Assembly (NCBI GenBank): GCA_012522855.1
Contig: JAAYJQ010000003.1
Span: 62,001 to 126,000, forward strand
Origin: Bacteroidales bacterium
GTDB taxonomy: Bacteria > Bacteroidota > Bacteroidia > Bacteroidales > UBA932
DNA: 64,000 nucleotides
Direction of reading: 5' to 3'
Every line of letters begins with the position of its first letter. Position 1 is the stretch's first letter. The translations under genes were made by a program, and so were the position numbers. Positions 54,590 through 63,482 of this stretch are shown piece by piece. Below the pieces are notes generated by a model, which worked only from the letters and a program-made list of their open reading frames with translations, was not told the DNA's origin and did no database searches.

Positions 54590-54890
54590 CAAACCAAGGC
54601 CGCGTGAGAGTTCCCTGCAGGGCCGTGGAAGGGCACTTGGGGCGGGGAAGTGGGCTTTAATTGGGGCATATTCCCGCCTGAATATGCCCTGCAGGCCTCT
54701 GTAGACTGTTTCGGTGCGGCCGTGGTTCGGGAAAACGGTCGCTGCCCCGCCTACTCCGCTTGTCACCGGGGAAACGGCCGCTCCCTGCCTGCTCCCCTTG
54801 TCACCGGGGAAACGGCCGCTCCCTGCCTGCTCCCCTTGTCACCGGGAAAACGGCCGCTGCCCCGCCTGCTCCGCTTGTCCCCGGCCGTGG
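54590..54890. repeat. Long direct repeat, copy 1 (RAYT-2, 3' side)
   Basis: It begins CAAACCAAGGCCGCGTGAGA and ends in GGCCGTGG. It includes a perfect 10-base hairpin GGGCATATTC/GAATATGCCC (54664-54673 with 54680-54689) and four 38-39-base subunits each containing CTTGTCACCGG/CTTGTCC (54759, 54797, 54835, 54874). It aligns with 55880-56140 in the same orientation. Confidence 0.9.
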
Positions 54891-54913
54891 TGCCTGGAAA
54901 GGAAAGTGTCAGG

Positions 54914-55834
54914 TTATTGAACTCCGAGGATCTGTGCGAGTGTTCCTTTGTCGATCAGCACCACCCGGCTGAGAACGGAAAGCGAGTAGGTTCGACGGTC
55001 CGCCCACAGTTTCCGGGCAAGCGCGGTCCTTTCTTCAAAACTGGCTTTGCAAAACGACCGTCTACCGAAAAGGGAGGCCAAACGCTCTTTCGCCTCCTTC
55101 CTGAGTTTGGATTCCGATAAACGGGTTGTCGTGTTCCGTGCACACTCGGCATCCAGCAACATTTCCTGATCCCGCTTCTGATGTAGAAAGGCCAGAAAAG
55201 CCCTGACGGACCGGAACAGTTTCTCCACGCGTTCCCAGTGCAGGTAACTGTGCGGCAGGATCATCCCTTCTTCGTTGCAACGCCAGTGCTGCGGTAGTTT
55301 CTCTTTCGTCCGGAACAGGCTTCGTTGCTGCATCACGCCGAGTTCGCTGAGCGGCATTCCCATTTTCGCCGCTGTTCCATGGTCCACGAATAGGATGTTG
55401 CCCGGACCCCACTCATATTCCCACGGGGCAAAAGGATAACCAGCCGCGATGGCGTTCCGGTACACATAGATGATTTTGTTTTTCAATTCATTCTCTGTCC
55501 GGATCGGATCCATGCTGACTTTCAGTCCCTCCCGGACGAGTTCTTTCTTTCCGCTCCGGAGGATGATAATCTGAAGTTTGCGCGTCAGGCTGGTGGTGAA
55601 TCTGGCGCAATCCGTACGCTTGCCCGAGGCAATCAAATGGAAGTGGGTGGACATGATCTGGATCATCAAGATGCGAATATCATTTTCGTGGGCTGTCACG
55701 GCGATGAGATTCATCATCCGAATGCAGTCCTGCCGCTCACCGAACAGGCAGACGACACAAGTTCCGTCGGAATAAATATGGACACAATCGTCGACAGGGG
55801 GATCTGTCCAGGGTTGTAAGGTTGAAGTTTTCAT
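54914..55834 (-). CDS. HUH (Y1) transposase-like protein, RAYT type, copy 2
   Basis: The protein has 306 residues, the same length as the copy at 44847-45767. HUH motif is STHFHLIASG (His64, His66); probable nucleophile Tyr123 in KIIYVYRNAIAAGYPFAPWEYEWGPGN, which follows the YxxxNPVxAG...DYxW pattern of RAYT proteins more closely than copy 1. The C-terminal SVLSRVVLIDKGTLAQILG looks like a helix-turn-helix. It is flanked by direct repeats at 54590-54890 and 55880-56140. No inverted insertion ends are seen, so it is a repeat-associated gene rather than a simple insertion sequence. Confidence 0.83.
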   Translation of the reverse strand: MKTSTLQPWTDPPVDDCVHIYSDGTCVVCLFGERQDCIRMMNLIAVTAHENDIRILMIQIMSTHFHLIASGKRTDCARFTTSLTRKLQIIILRSGKKELVREGLKVSMDPIRTENELKNKIIYVYRNAIAAGYPFAPWEYEWGPGNILFVDHGTAAKMGMPLSELGVMQQRSLFRTKEKLPQHWRCNEEGMILPHSYLHWERVEKLFRSVRAFLAFLHQKRDQEMLLDAECARNTTTRLSESKLRKEAKERLASLFGRRSFCKASFEERTALARKLWADRRTYSLSVLSRVVLIDKGTLAQILGVQ

Positions 55835-55879
55835 AATTGATCTGTTTAAGTTTTCGTAAAAATACGCATGAATATTTTA

Positions 55880-56140
55880 CAAACCAAGGCCGCGTGAGAG
55901 TGCCTTGTAGGGCCCTGGAAGGCCACTTGGGGTGGGGAAGTGGGCTTTAATTGGGGCATATTTCCGCCTGAATGTGCACTGTAGGACCCTGTACGCCGCT
56001 TTGCCCCGGCCGTGGTTCGGGAAAACGGCCGTTGCCCGTGCTGTCCGTCGCTCCCCGCCTGCTCCGCTTGTCCTCGGGAAAACGGTCGCTGCCCGCCCTG
56101 TCCGTCACCCCTGCCCGCCTGCTTGTCCCCGGCCGTGGTT
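55880..56140. repeat. Long direct repeat, copy 2 (RAYT-2, 5' side)
   Basis: It begins CAAACCAAGGCCGCGTGAGA, like copy 1, and keeps the blocks CTTGGGG, GAAGTGGGCTTTAATTGGGG, CCGCCTGAAT and GGCCGTGGTTCGGGAAAACGG in order. The 10-base hairpin is degraded here, and the 38-base subunits are fewer. Confidence 0.88.
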
Positions 56141-56316
56141 TGTAAAGGCGCACGCAGTCGGCTTGATTCCGGCCAACGTTCGCAGAAACAAAACAATAGG
56201 CTACCGGGAAAAAACATGGGAGGTATGGCAGCAGGTCTTTCCGGCTCCCCGGCCTGGGTTTGCAAAAGCGCACTTGGTTGACTTGATCCCTGTCTCGGCC
56301 GGGGTTCGCGGAAAAA
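56137..56316. repeat. Imperfect 55-60-base direct repeat
   Basis: GGTTTGTAAAGGCGCAC (56137 on) and GGTTTGCAAAAGCGCAC (56257 on) each run into CTTGAT, CGGCC and GTTCGC blocks to 56189 and 56316. It joins the end of the long repeat copy 2. Confidence 0.7.
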
Positions 56317-56426
56317 CCGGCTCCGGGATGATGCGGGATGGATCAAGAGTAGAAAGATCCGGGGTTGGGGCAGGAGTGTGTGTTGATGCCGGATCGAGAC
56401 TTGGCCTTGACCGGGCAGCAGCAAGG

Positions 56427-56512
56427 GTTTCAGAGAATGCGGCAGGAGGGGTTTCAGAGAAAGCGGCAGGAGGGGTTTCAGAGAAAGCGGCAGGGAGGGT
56501 TTCAGAGAATGA
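56427..56512. repeat. 24-base tandem repeat overlapping the mtaB stop
   Basis: GTTTCAGAGAA recurs at 56427, 56451, 56475 and 56499, exactly 24 bases apart, with GCGGCAGG between. The last copy contains the mtaB stop codon (56502-56504). Confidence 0.9.
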
Positions 56513-57779
56513 CGTCTTCGATGGTATTGATGACGGAGGCATTGAAGGGACGTTCCAGTCGGATGTAGTTCCCGGTGTAGCCTCCCATCCTGCCGTCCTT
56601 ACAGTCGGACTCCCACAGCACTTGTTCGCGACGGCCTCGGTTGGCTGTCACGAAGGCGGCGTGCAGTTCGTCGCTCAGCGCTTCCAGGCGCGCGACCCGT
56701 TCCGTCTTGGCTGCGTCCTTCACCTGGTCCTTCCAGGCCGCGGCCCGGGTGCCTGGTCTTCTGGAATACGGAAACACATGAAGGAAGGCCGGCTTGATCC
56801 GGTCTTTCAGGAACGAATAGGTTTGCTCGAAAGCGGCTTCCGTCTCCCCGGGGAGTCCCGCGATCACGTCGATGCCGAAGAACACATAGGGCTTCAAACG
56901 GTCCCCGGGAACCGGATCCATCTTGCTGCGGACGTAAGCGATCCGCTCGGCGAAAAAATCAGTGGTGTACCTGCGGCCCACCCGTTCCAACACATCATCG
57001 CTGCCGGACTGCAAGGGAATGTGGAAGTGGGGCTGGAACTTGGTGCCGGAGGCCATCCAGTCGACGATTTCTTCGGTGAGCAGATTGGGTTCGATGGAGG
57101 AAATGCGGTAGCGCGCGATGCCTTCCACTTCTTCCAGCCGCTTCAACAAATCTAGAAAGGACTCTCCTGTGGTCCTGCCGAAATCCCCGGTGTTCACGCC
57201 GGTCAGCACAATTTCCCGGATACCGGTGCCGGCGATCTGCCTTGCCTGCTCCAGCACGTCTGCGATGGGAATATTCCGGGAAACGCCCCGCGCGAAGGGG
57301 ACTATGCAGTAGGCGCAGCCGTTGTTGCAGCCGTCCTGGATTTTCAGGAAGGAGCGCGTCCGCTCGCCGGTGGAGTAGGCGGACAGAAAATTCGCGTCGG
57401 AATCCGCCTGCGTTTCCGGTGTTTTTTCTTCGGGCCGAAGCAGGGCCAGCGTTTCGGGAACCACGCGATTTTTCTCCCGCGCTCCGAACACCAGCGAAAC
57501 CCCTTCGATCGATTTCAGTTCTTCCTTTCTGAGTTCAGCATAGCAGCCCGTTACCACGAGTTTCGCTCCGGGGGCAATCCGGTGCATCTTCCGGATGACG
57601 TTCCGGCATTTTTTTTCCGCGCGTTCCGTGACGGAACAGGTGTTCACCAGGTAGACATCGGCGGATGCCTCCCAGGGGACCACTTCAAGACCTTGCGCGA
57701 GGAAGCCCCGTTCGTAGGTCGAGGTTTCCGCGTAGTTCAGCTTGCAGCCGAGGGTGAGAAATGCGATTTTTCCCGCCAT
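56502..57779 (-). CDS. mtaB: tRNA (t6A37-C2)-methylthiotransferase MtaB
   Basis: The protein has 425 residues. It adds a methylthio group to t6A at position 37 of tRNAs reading ANN codons. The N-terminal UPF0004 domain has cysteines in LGCKLNYAET, NTCSVTERA and VTGCYAELR; the radical-SAM motif is CNNGCAYC (about residues 150-157); a TRAM-like C-terminal domain follows. The NTCSVTERAEKKCR segment is typical of MtaB rather than MiaB. It is the last gene of the tamB operon, 10 bases after folB. Confidence 0.93.
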   Translation of the reverse strand: MAGKIAFLTLGCKLNYAETSTYERGFLAQGLEVVPWEASADVYLVNTCSVTERAEKKCRNVIRKMHRIAPGAKLVVTGCYAELRKEELKSIEGVSLVFGAREKNRVVPETLALLRPEEKTPETQADSDANFLSAYSTGERTRSFLKIQDGCNNGCAYCIVPFARGVSRNIPIADVLEQARQIAGTGIREIVLTGVNTGDFGRTTGESFLDLLKRLEEVEGIARYRISSIEPNLLTEEIVDWMASGTKFQPHFHIPLQSGSDDVLERVGRRYTTDFFAERIAYVRSKMDPVPGDRLKPYVFFGIDVIAGLPGETEAAFEQTYSFLKDRIKPAFLHVFPYSRRPGTRAAAWKDQVKDAAKTERVARLEALSDELHAAFVTANRGRREQVLWESDCKDGRMGGYTGNYIRLERPFNASVINTIEDVIL

Positions 57780-57789
57780 GCCGTTTGAA

Positions 57790-58173
57790 TCAAAAGCCGA
57801 AGCGCTCGTTGCGTCCGTACGTCAGCGTTACCCGGGACCAGGCGCATACGCCGTCAAGCGGCGGGTTTTTCTTGGAGACGGTCACTTGAAAGGACGCCAG
57901 TTCGGGGAACTGCCGGTGCAGGGCATCCACGATTCGTCCGCAGACATGCTCCAGCAAGTCGGCGGGTTTCTCCATTTCCGCGCGGATGACCGAGTAGACG
58001 GCAGCGAGATCCACCGTGTCTGCCAGCAGGTCGGTCCGGGCAGGCTTGGACAAGTCCGTTTCTCCCCGGAAGTCGACCAGAAAGGTGTTTCCAACGACCT
58101 TCTCTTCTGCCTGACAGCCGTGGAAGGCATGGAATTCCATGCCGGTCAACTCAAGAAGTCCGGAATCGTTCAT
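57790..58173 (-). CDS. folB: Dihydroneopterin aldolase
   Basis: The protein has 127 residues from ATG 58173, which overlaps the preceding stop by 4 bases; a longer upstream reading is rejected because LELTGMEFHAFHGCQAEE is the conserved beginning of FolB. It converts dihydroneopterin to 6-hydroxymethyl-dihydropterin in folate synthesis. VDFRGETDLS, TVDLAAVY and LLEHVCGRIVDAL are further family motifs with the conserved Glu in LLEHV. Length is normal. Confidence 0.93.
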   Translation of the reverse strand: MNDSGLLELTGMEFHAFHGCQAEEKVVGNTFLVDFRGETDLSKPARTDLLADTVDLAAVYSVIRAEMEKPADLLEHVCGRIVDALHRQFPELASFQVTVSKKNPPLDGVCAWSRVTLTYGRNERFGF

Positions 58174-58925
58174 ATTCCTTGTGATTGAGCGAGCAGCAGG
58201 AAGACGCAGGGCCGTTTGCCGATGACAGGAATCGTGGCGCGCCATTCCCGTACCGTCCGGGTCCGGATCGTCTGCGTCGGAAGGGTCAGGTCCGCGGCAT
58301 AGCAGAGCCGCGTGTCAGGGGAGAGGACGGCGAGGAGGTCCGTCATGAGGGCGTCGTTGCGGTAGGGGGTCTCGATGAAAAGTTGGGTCTGGTTTAGTCG
58401 GGCAGACCGCTTTTCGACCTCCCGGATCGCCTTCCGCCGTTCTTCGGGCTTGACAGGCAAGTAGCCGCAAAAAGCGAAGTTCTGCCCGTTCAGGCCGGAA
58501 CCCATCAAGGCAAGCATCAGGGAAGAGGGGCCGACCAGGGGCACGACTTCGATGCCGTGCCGGTGGCAGCGTTCGACCAACTGCGCGCCGGGGTCCGCTA
58601 CCGCCGGGAGTCCCGCTTCGGTGATGAGCCCGACATCATTCCCGATGGGGTGTCCGTCCGGATTCCTTTCCCCGCGGGGCGCGAACAAGGTCAGCAAGGC
58701 GTCGATCTCCTCCGGCCGGGTGTGCTCGTTCAGTTCGTGGAATTCCAGCGATCCGATGTTCCCCTTCAGACCGGCGGCCGAAAGATACCGGCGCGCGGCC
58801 CGGGTCCCTTCGACCACGTAAGTCGAGATGCTCCGCAGGAGGGTCAGGACCGGGGTAGGTATGACTTCGCGCGGGTCGTTGTCGCCGAGCGGTGCAGGGA
58901 TCAGGTATAGTTTGCCGTTAGTCAT
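58170..58925 (-). CDS. SAM-dependent methyltransferase, RsmI-like (tetrapyrrole methylase fold)
   Basis: The protein has 251 residues. LYLIPAPLGDNDP at the N-terminus, VGLITEAGLPAVADPGAQLV in the middle and VPLVGPSSLMLALMGSGLNGQNFAFCGYLP show the RsmI pattern (16S rRNA cytidine-1402 2'-O-methylation). It is shorter than typical RsmI (about 280) and lacks a clear C-terminal extension, so a related specificity is possible. It overlaps tamB by 8 bases and folB by 4. Confidence 0.85.
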   Translation of the reverse strand: MTNGKLYLIPAPLGDNDPREVIPTPVLTLLRSISTYVVEGTRAARRYLSAAGLKGNIGSLEFHELNEHTRPEEIDALLTLFAPRGERNPDGHPIGNDVGLITEAGLPAVADPGAQLVERCHRHGIEVVPLVGPSSLMLALMGSGLNGQNFAFCGYLPVKPEERRKAIREVEKRSARLNQTQLFIETPYRNDALMTDLLAVLSPDTRLCYAADLTLPTQTIRTRTVREWRATIPVIGKRPCVFLLLAQSQGI

Positions 58926-61900
58926 GGATGGCGATCGTCTTCTTGTCTTTCTTGATTTCGGCTTGGAGCTGCAGTTCCTCGCGCTTTTTCCGGCTTATAA
59001 AGAGGTTCCGGAAGAATTCGCCGAAGGTATTGAATTCCCGCTGGTACGTGATGCCCACGCCGTTGCGCTGGGTGTTGTCGAGGAAGTTGGTGTAGTCGTC
59101 GGCGGAATGCGAGAACAGGCTGAGGCGGAGTTGCCCGGGTCTGTCAAGCTTGATTTCGATGTCGAGGTCACCCACCATGTCTCCCTCCGCACCCGAATTG
59201 CCGTATTCCCGGTTGCCCACTGTTCCGTTCACGATCACCCGGTTGTTGAACAATTGCGTGGACAGGGCGACGTCGAAGATGTTCGTGCCGCTTTCGCTGG
59301 CCTGATAGTTGAGGCCGAGGTCCAGGGGGATGTCCAGTTTCTGGAGGATGTTGTTCAACTGCCCGGCCATGATTTCCGCCACGTTGGAGTAGAGCATATT
59401 GGTGTTGTTCACGACACCGGATTGTTCGTCCGGAAGGAAACTGTTGGTGATCAGCAAGGAGAAAAACTGACGCTGGATCTTGTCTTCCGTGTTCAGAGCT
59501 GTTTGCACGCGCGAGTGGGTGGTGGGATCCAGATCCGGAACCTCGATCGAGAAGCCCAGTCTCGGTTCGCGCAGCCGTCCGGAGATGTCGATACCGCAGT
59601 TCACGATCCTTCGGCTTGAAAACGACGAAGTGTCAGCGATCAGGGTGGCCACGGAGGCTTTGGTGGTGTATTGTCCCTGGAGGTCCAGGTCGCTGTCCAT
59701 GATGTCTCCGTTGAACCGGATCGAACTGCCGTCCGTAAGGGTGAAATCCCGCTTCGCGATGTTCATGGCATTGAAATGGAAGCTGCCCTCGGACAGCGTG
59801 TAGTCTCCGTTGATCGTGAAGAGGTCGCTGCCCGGGCGGATCATGAGATCGATGATACCCCGCCCGCGGCCGCTGAGGTAGTTTCCGTATGTCCGGTCCA
59901 CTTCCACGAAGGCTTCAACATCCGGGCTGCAGTTCAGACGCAGCCGGACTCCCAAATCGCTTTTCCGCGCTCCCGTGGCCACCATGTTCTGCATCAGAAG
60001 GTCATAAGGGTCGATCTCCACTTCTTGCTCGTATTCCTTGAAAGTGAGCAGATCGCTGGTGCCGGCATCGGAGGTGTTGTCCAGGGGAATATGGAGGGTG
60101 CCCTGCTTCATAGTTCTCGCGTTGATGTCGAGAAGGATGGCATTGAACGGGCCGGTAAGGCTCACGTTGCCGCTGGCGAACACATGTCCGTAGAAGGAAG
60201 GACTGTCTTCCGCGCGGGTGTCGAGGGCTTCCATCCGGTTCATGCTGATCCGGGTGTCCATCCGGAAGTCCTTCAACCGGTTGAACAGCACGCCGCCGGA
60301 AATCGTTCCGGTGCCGTCGTAGTTGTCCTTTATCGCCATGCTGTCGAAGTACAGCCCGTTGTTGTTGACGTGGAAGGGTCCTGTGACGTAGTACGGCACG
60401 TTGGTGAAGCCGACTTTCAGCAAGACGTTGTCGAATCGGGCGTTTTCGCTGGAAAGCGACAGATTCTTGAACGGTCCCTGGATACGGATCCTGCCGGAAG
60501 CGCCCCCGCCCATTTCGCTGAAGATCGTCGAAAGGACGGGGCTGACGTAGCCGACATTCATCCCGTTTAGGTCGACGACCGCGTCGATCGCCTTTGTCCG
60601 GGTGAAGAAGTCCCCCGTGAGCGCCAGGGTGTTTGAGCCTTGCAGGTTGTTGAAAGCGGTGAAATGGAATTTGTCTTCGCCGTCTTCCCAGGAACTGGTG
60701 AGGGACAGGGTGCCGAGCGGGTGGCCGGCCACCTTGACCGAGTCACAGGTAAGGCTCATCAACAGTCCCCGCTGTCCGTCCGGTGACAGCACCGTGGCAT
60801 GGCCGGTCGCAAGTCCTTCCAGGTCGAAGCCGGGCTGGAGCATTCTGTTCAGAATACCCAGATCGAAGCGGACCAGATCCAGGGAAAGCGTGTCGGCGCG
60901 CTCTTTTGAATATCCGCCGCGGATGCGGATGGATTGGTCGTTGCACGCAGCCTGAAGGTTGTCGATAGAGAAGTCGCTTCCGTGCAATTTGACGGAGGCG
61001 GGGCTGATTCTCCAGCCTTCCCCGTTGTAATAGATACTGGAGGGGAGCGTCCTTCCGCGGAGAATCAGTTTGCCGAGCGGATCCCTCTCCAGTTCTCCGG
61101 TCAGGTAGATTTCTCCTTTGTCGCTCAGGAGGCTTTCATTGTCGTAGGTATAGCCGAGGCCGATGCGGTTCTCGTCCGCGTACAGAATGTAGCTGTTGTT
61201 CAGAAACTCCATGGAGGCGACGCGCATCTCCGAACTGGACACGGCTCCGTTCAAGCTCCCATCGTTGTTGTTGAAATTCAGATTCAGATCTTTCAGATAA
61301 TTCCTTCCCATAGCCAGCCGCGGGGATTTGACGGTCGTCTGGACGGTGCCTGCGCCGGACACGTTCAATTTGACGGCCGTGCCGTCCGCGATGTAGAGTC
61401 CCGGTATGACAAAGGAGAGCAGATCCCGTGAATCATGGAACTTCAGATCCAAGTCGTAGTTTTCTCCCTTCCAGTTGGCGGTCGTATCTTTTGTCAGCAC
61501 CGTCAGTTCGCGGCCGATCGTGAGTTCCTTGACGGAGCGGATGGCGTTCGGGAGAGATTTCCCCCCCACATAGGTGCCGTCCAAGAAACGGGAGGACAGG
61601 TTTATTCGGTGTATATCCTCGTTGGAGTGGGATGCGATGTGGATGTTTCCGATCTGACGGTTCCCCTGCTCGTTCTCCAGTTGCAAGTTCAGAATGTTCA
61701 GGTCGCCGAGTATGTCGCCTCGCCCGACGCTCATGTAGTTGGCGTCGACCTGGCCGGACACCTTCGAGACCCCCCGCTTGTCCAGATTCAGCGCCTGCAG
61801 GTCGGCGTATCCGATGTTCGCGTAGAACTTGTACAGCCCGTTCCGGCTCTTGTCGGAAAGCGTGAAAATGCCTTGGAAGATGAAATTGAGGTTCGGATCG

Positions 61901-63417
61901 TTGCAGATGATTCTTCCGTCGAAGGCGTTCTGCGAATACGTTCCCGCGGCAACGATGTTGGAATAGGTATAGTCGAGGGCATGCAGCTTGTCGATGAACA
62001 CGGTGTCGATCGTGACTTCCGGACCTTCCGGACCGAAGTCGGCGTGCAGGGTGCTGCGCAGGGTGCAGGGGCCGATTTGCTTCACCCCGGCGATCTGGCC
62101 CAGGTTCAAGTCACGGGTCGTCAGCCTTCCATCCAGATGAATGGGATGCCTGGGATCGACCAGGTTCCGGACGTCCAGGTCGGCGGTCAGATTCCCGGCA
62201 TCGGAATCCACTTCTCCCAAGACCTTCATATGGTTGATCGGACCGTTCGCGTGGCCGTCGAAGCGGAAGCGGTTTCCTATGGCGAATTTGGTAAGATCGA
62301 TCTTCGAGGTGAGGGACAGGCCGGCCAGCAACTTGCCGACCCCTTCGGAGGTGAAGTCAAAATTCTCGGCCTGCACGTCCAGGTTCAGCGCGCTCACGTC
62401 CGGGAGGCCGGACAGGCGGCCTTCCAGCGCCCCGGAAATGCCGCTCGCGGCCTCGGAAAATTCCAAGCGATTGATTCCCAGATCACTGACCGTTCCTTCC
62501 ACATCCGCCTTTTTTACATCCAGCGCCACTGACTTTCCCCGAAGCGCGGGGGCGAAATAGGCTAAGGTCCTGAAATCGATTCGGCTCCTGTTCACGACTC
62601 CGTTCATCCTGACCCGGTGGAGAAAGTCTTTAAACGCTGTTGCGTCGTCATAGGACATCGTGAAGGAAGGCAGGTCAAGCTGCGACCAGGCATCCGTCAG
62701 TTGGATGTCTTCAATCAGGGCGGTTCCGCGGCCGACTTTCGCCTTGCCCGAAAGATGCGAGACGGAATATCCGCTTTTCTCGCGCAGGACGGCCTTGTGC
62801 AGGATGCCGGAAAGACAGCCATCGCTGAATTTCAGATCGCGTCCATCCAGCCGGTCCACCTGCACGTCCAGGTCTCTCCAATTCAAGCCGTAGGGGACGG
62901 TGAGACTGTCGCTTCGGCTGTTGACGAGGCGGAAGCGGAAATCGGCGATTTGGATCCGGCCGATGTCGAACAGGTCCCCCTCTTGCTTTTTCTTCGGCCG
63001 GCCGCCGAGGTTGAAGATTCTTTTCAGGTTGTTGCTTTTCCCCTTTCCGGTCAAGAGTAAAGAGGCGTTCGTCACGCTTGCGCGGTTGAAATGCAGTCCT
63101 TCCCTCTTCCACAACCCTTTCAACGAAAAGGTCGTGATGACGGACTCGGCGCGGAACAGGGTGTCCAGCTCAACCTCGCCGAAGTGGACGGGTTGGTTGT
63201 CGACGATGAAAAGATCCTTGATCACCAAAGCGTTGAAAGGCTTGAAGTGGATCTTCGAGAAGGAAATCGTCCCGTTGATATTTTCTTCCATCAACCGCTC
63301 CACTTTTCTGGCGACGAAGGTTTGGACGGCGGGCGTCTGCATCACAATCATGACGGCAAACAGCAGGATTGCGATTGCCACAATGATGATCCAGAATATC
63401 TTGAGCACCCTTCTCAT
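58918..63417 (-). CDS. tamB: Translocation and assembly module TamB-like inner-membrane protein
   Basis: The protein has 1499 residues. One N-terminal membrane segment (about residues 8-27, ILKIFWIIIVAIAILLFAVM) is followed by a very long stretch of repeating amphipathic strands and a C-terminal TamB/DUF490 domain (SGTNIFDVALSTQLFNNRVIVNGTVGNREYG ... IEIKLDRPGQLRLSLFSHSADDYT). AsmA-like proteins of this type bridge the inner and outer membranes and are linked to lipid transfer or outer-membrane assembly. It is the first gene of an operon with the rsmI-like gene, folB and mtaB, and is divergent from tsaD with 65 bases between. Confidence 0.92.
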   Translation of the reverse strand: MRRVLKIFWIIIVAIAILLFAVMIVMQTPAVQTFVARKVERLMEENINGTISFSKIHFKPFNALVIKDLFIVDNQPVHFGEVELDTLFRAESVITTFSLKGLWKREGLHFNRASVTNASLLLTGKGKSNNLKRIFNLGGRPKKKQEGDLFDIGRIQIADFRFRLVNSRSDSLTVPYGLNWRDLDVQVDRLDGRDLKFSDGCLSGILHKAVLREKSGYSVSHLSGKAKVGRGTALIEDIQLTDAWSQLDLPSFTMSYDDATAFKDFLHRVRMNGVVNRSRIDFRTLAYFAPALRGKSVALDVKKADVEGTVSDLGINRLEFSEAASGISGALEGRLSGLPDVSALNLDVQAENFDFTSEGVGKLLAGLSLTSKIDLTKFAIGNRFRFDGHANGPINHMKVLGEVDSDAGNLTADLDVRNLVDPRHPIHLDGRLTTRDLNLGQIAGVKQIGPCTLRSTLHADFGPEGPEVTIDTVFIDKLHALDYTYSNIVAAGTYSQNAFDGRIICNDPNLNFIFQGIFTLSDKSRNGLYKFYANIGYADLQALNLDKRGVSKVSGQVDANYMSVGRGDILGDLNILNLQLENEQGNRQIGNIHIASHSNEDIHRINLSSRFLDGTYVGGKSLPNAIRSVKELTIGRELTVLTKDTTANWKGENYDLDLKFHDSRDLLSFVIPGLYIADGTAVKLNVSGAGTVQTTVKSPRLAMGRNYLKDLNLNFNNNDGSLNGAVSSSEMRVASMEFLNNSYILYADENRIGLGYTYDNESLLSDKGEIYLTGELERDPLGKLILRGRTLPSSIYYNGEGWRISPASVKLHGSDFSIDNLQAACNDQSIRIRGGYSKERADTLSLDLVRFDLGILNRMLQPGFDLEGLATGHATVLSPDGQRGLLMSLTCDSVKVAGHPLGTLSLTSSWEDGEDKFHFTAFNNLQGSNTLALTGDFFTRTKAIDAVVDLNGMNVGYVSPVLSTIFSEMGGGASGRIRIQGPFKNLSLSSENARFDNVLLKVGFTNVPYYVTGPFHVNNNGLYFDSMAIKDNYDGTGTISGGVLFNRLKDFRMDTRISMNRMEALDTRAEDSPSFYGHVFASGNVSLTGPFNAILLDINARTMKQGTLHIPLDNTSDAGTSDLLTFKEYEQEVEIDPYDLLMQNMVATGARKSDLGVRLRLNCSPDVEAFVEVDRTYGNYLSGRGRGIIDLMIRPGSDLFTINGDYTLSEGSFHFNAMNIAKRDFTLTDGSSIRFNGDIMDSDLDLQGQYTTKASVATLIADTSSFSSRRIVNCGIDISGRLREPRLGFSIEVPDLDPTTHSRVQTALNTEDKIQRQFFSLLITNSFLPDEQSGVVNNTNMLYSNVAEIMAGQLNNILQKLDIPLDLGLNYQASESGTNIFDVALSTQLFNNRVIVNGTVGNREYGNSGAEGDMVGDLDIEIKLDRPGQLRLSLFSHSADDYTNFLDNTQRNGVGITYQREFNTFGEFFRNLFISRKKREELQLQAEIKKDKKTIAIHD

Positions 63418-63452
63418 AGTCTACAAATGTAGCAAATATCTTGGATAATCAT

Positions 63453-63460
63453 TATCTTTG
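63453..63460 (+). promoter_or_regulatory. -7 promoter box of tsaD
   Basis: TATCTTTG matches TAnnTTTG and lies 22 bases before the tsaD start. No good -33 box is seen. Confidence 0.55.
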
Positions 63461-63482
63461 CCGACGCAAAGCGTCTTTGAAT

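Noticed and set aside
54914..55834. Ordinary IS200/IS605 element
   Set aside because: The protein is about twice the length of IS200 TnpA, lacks a TnpB partner, and is flanked by long direct repeats rather than compact hairpin ends, so RAYT-type fits better.
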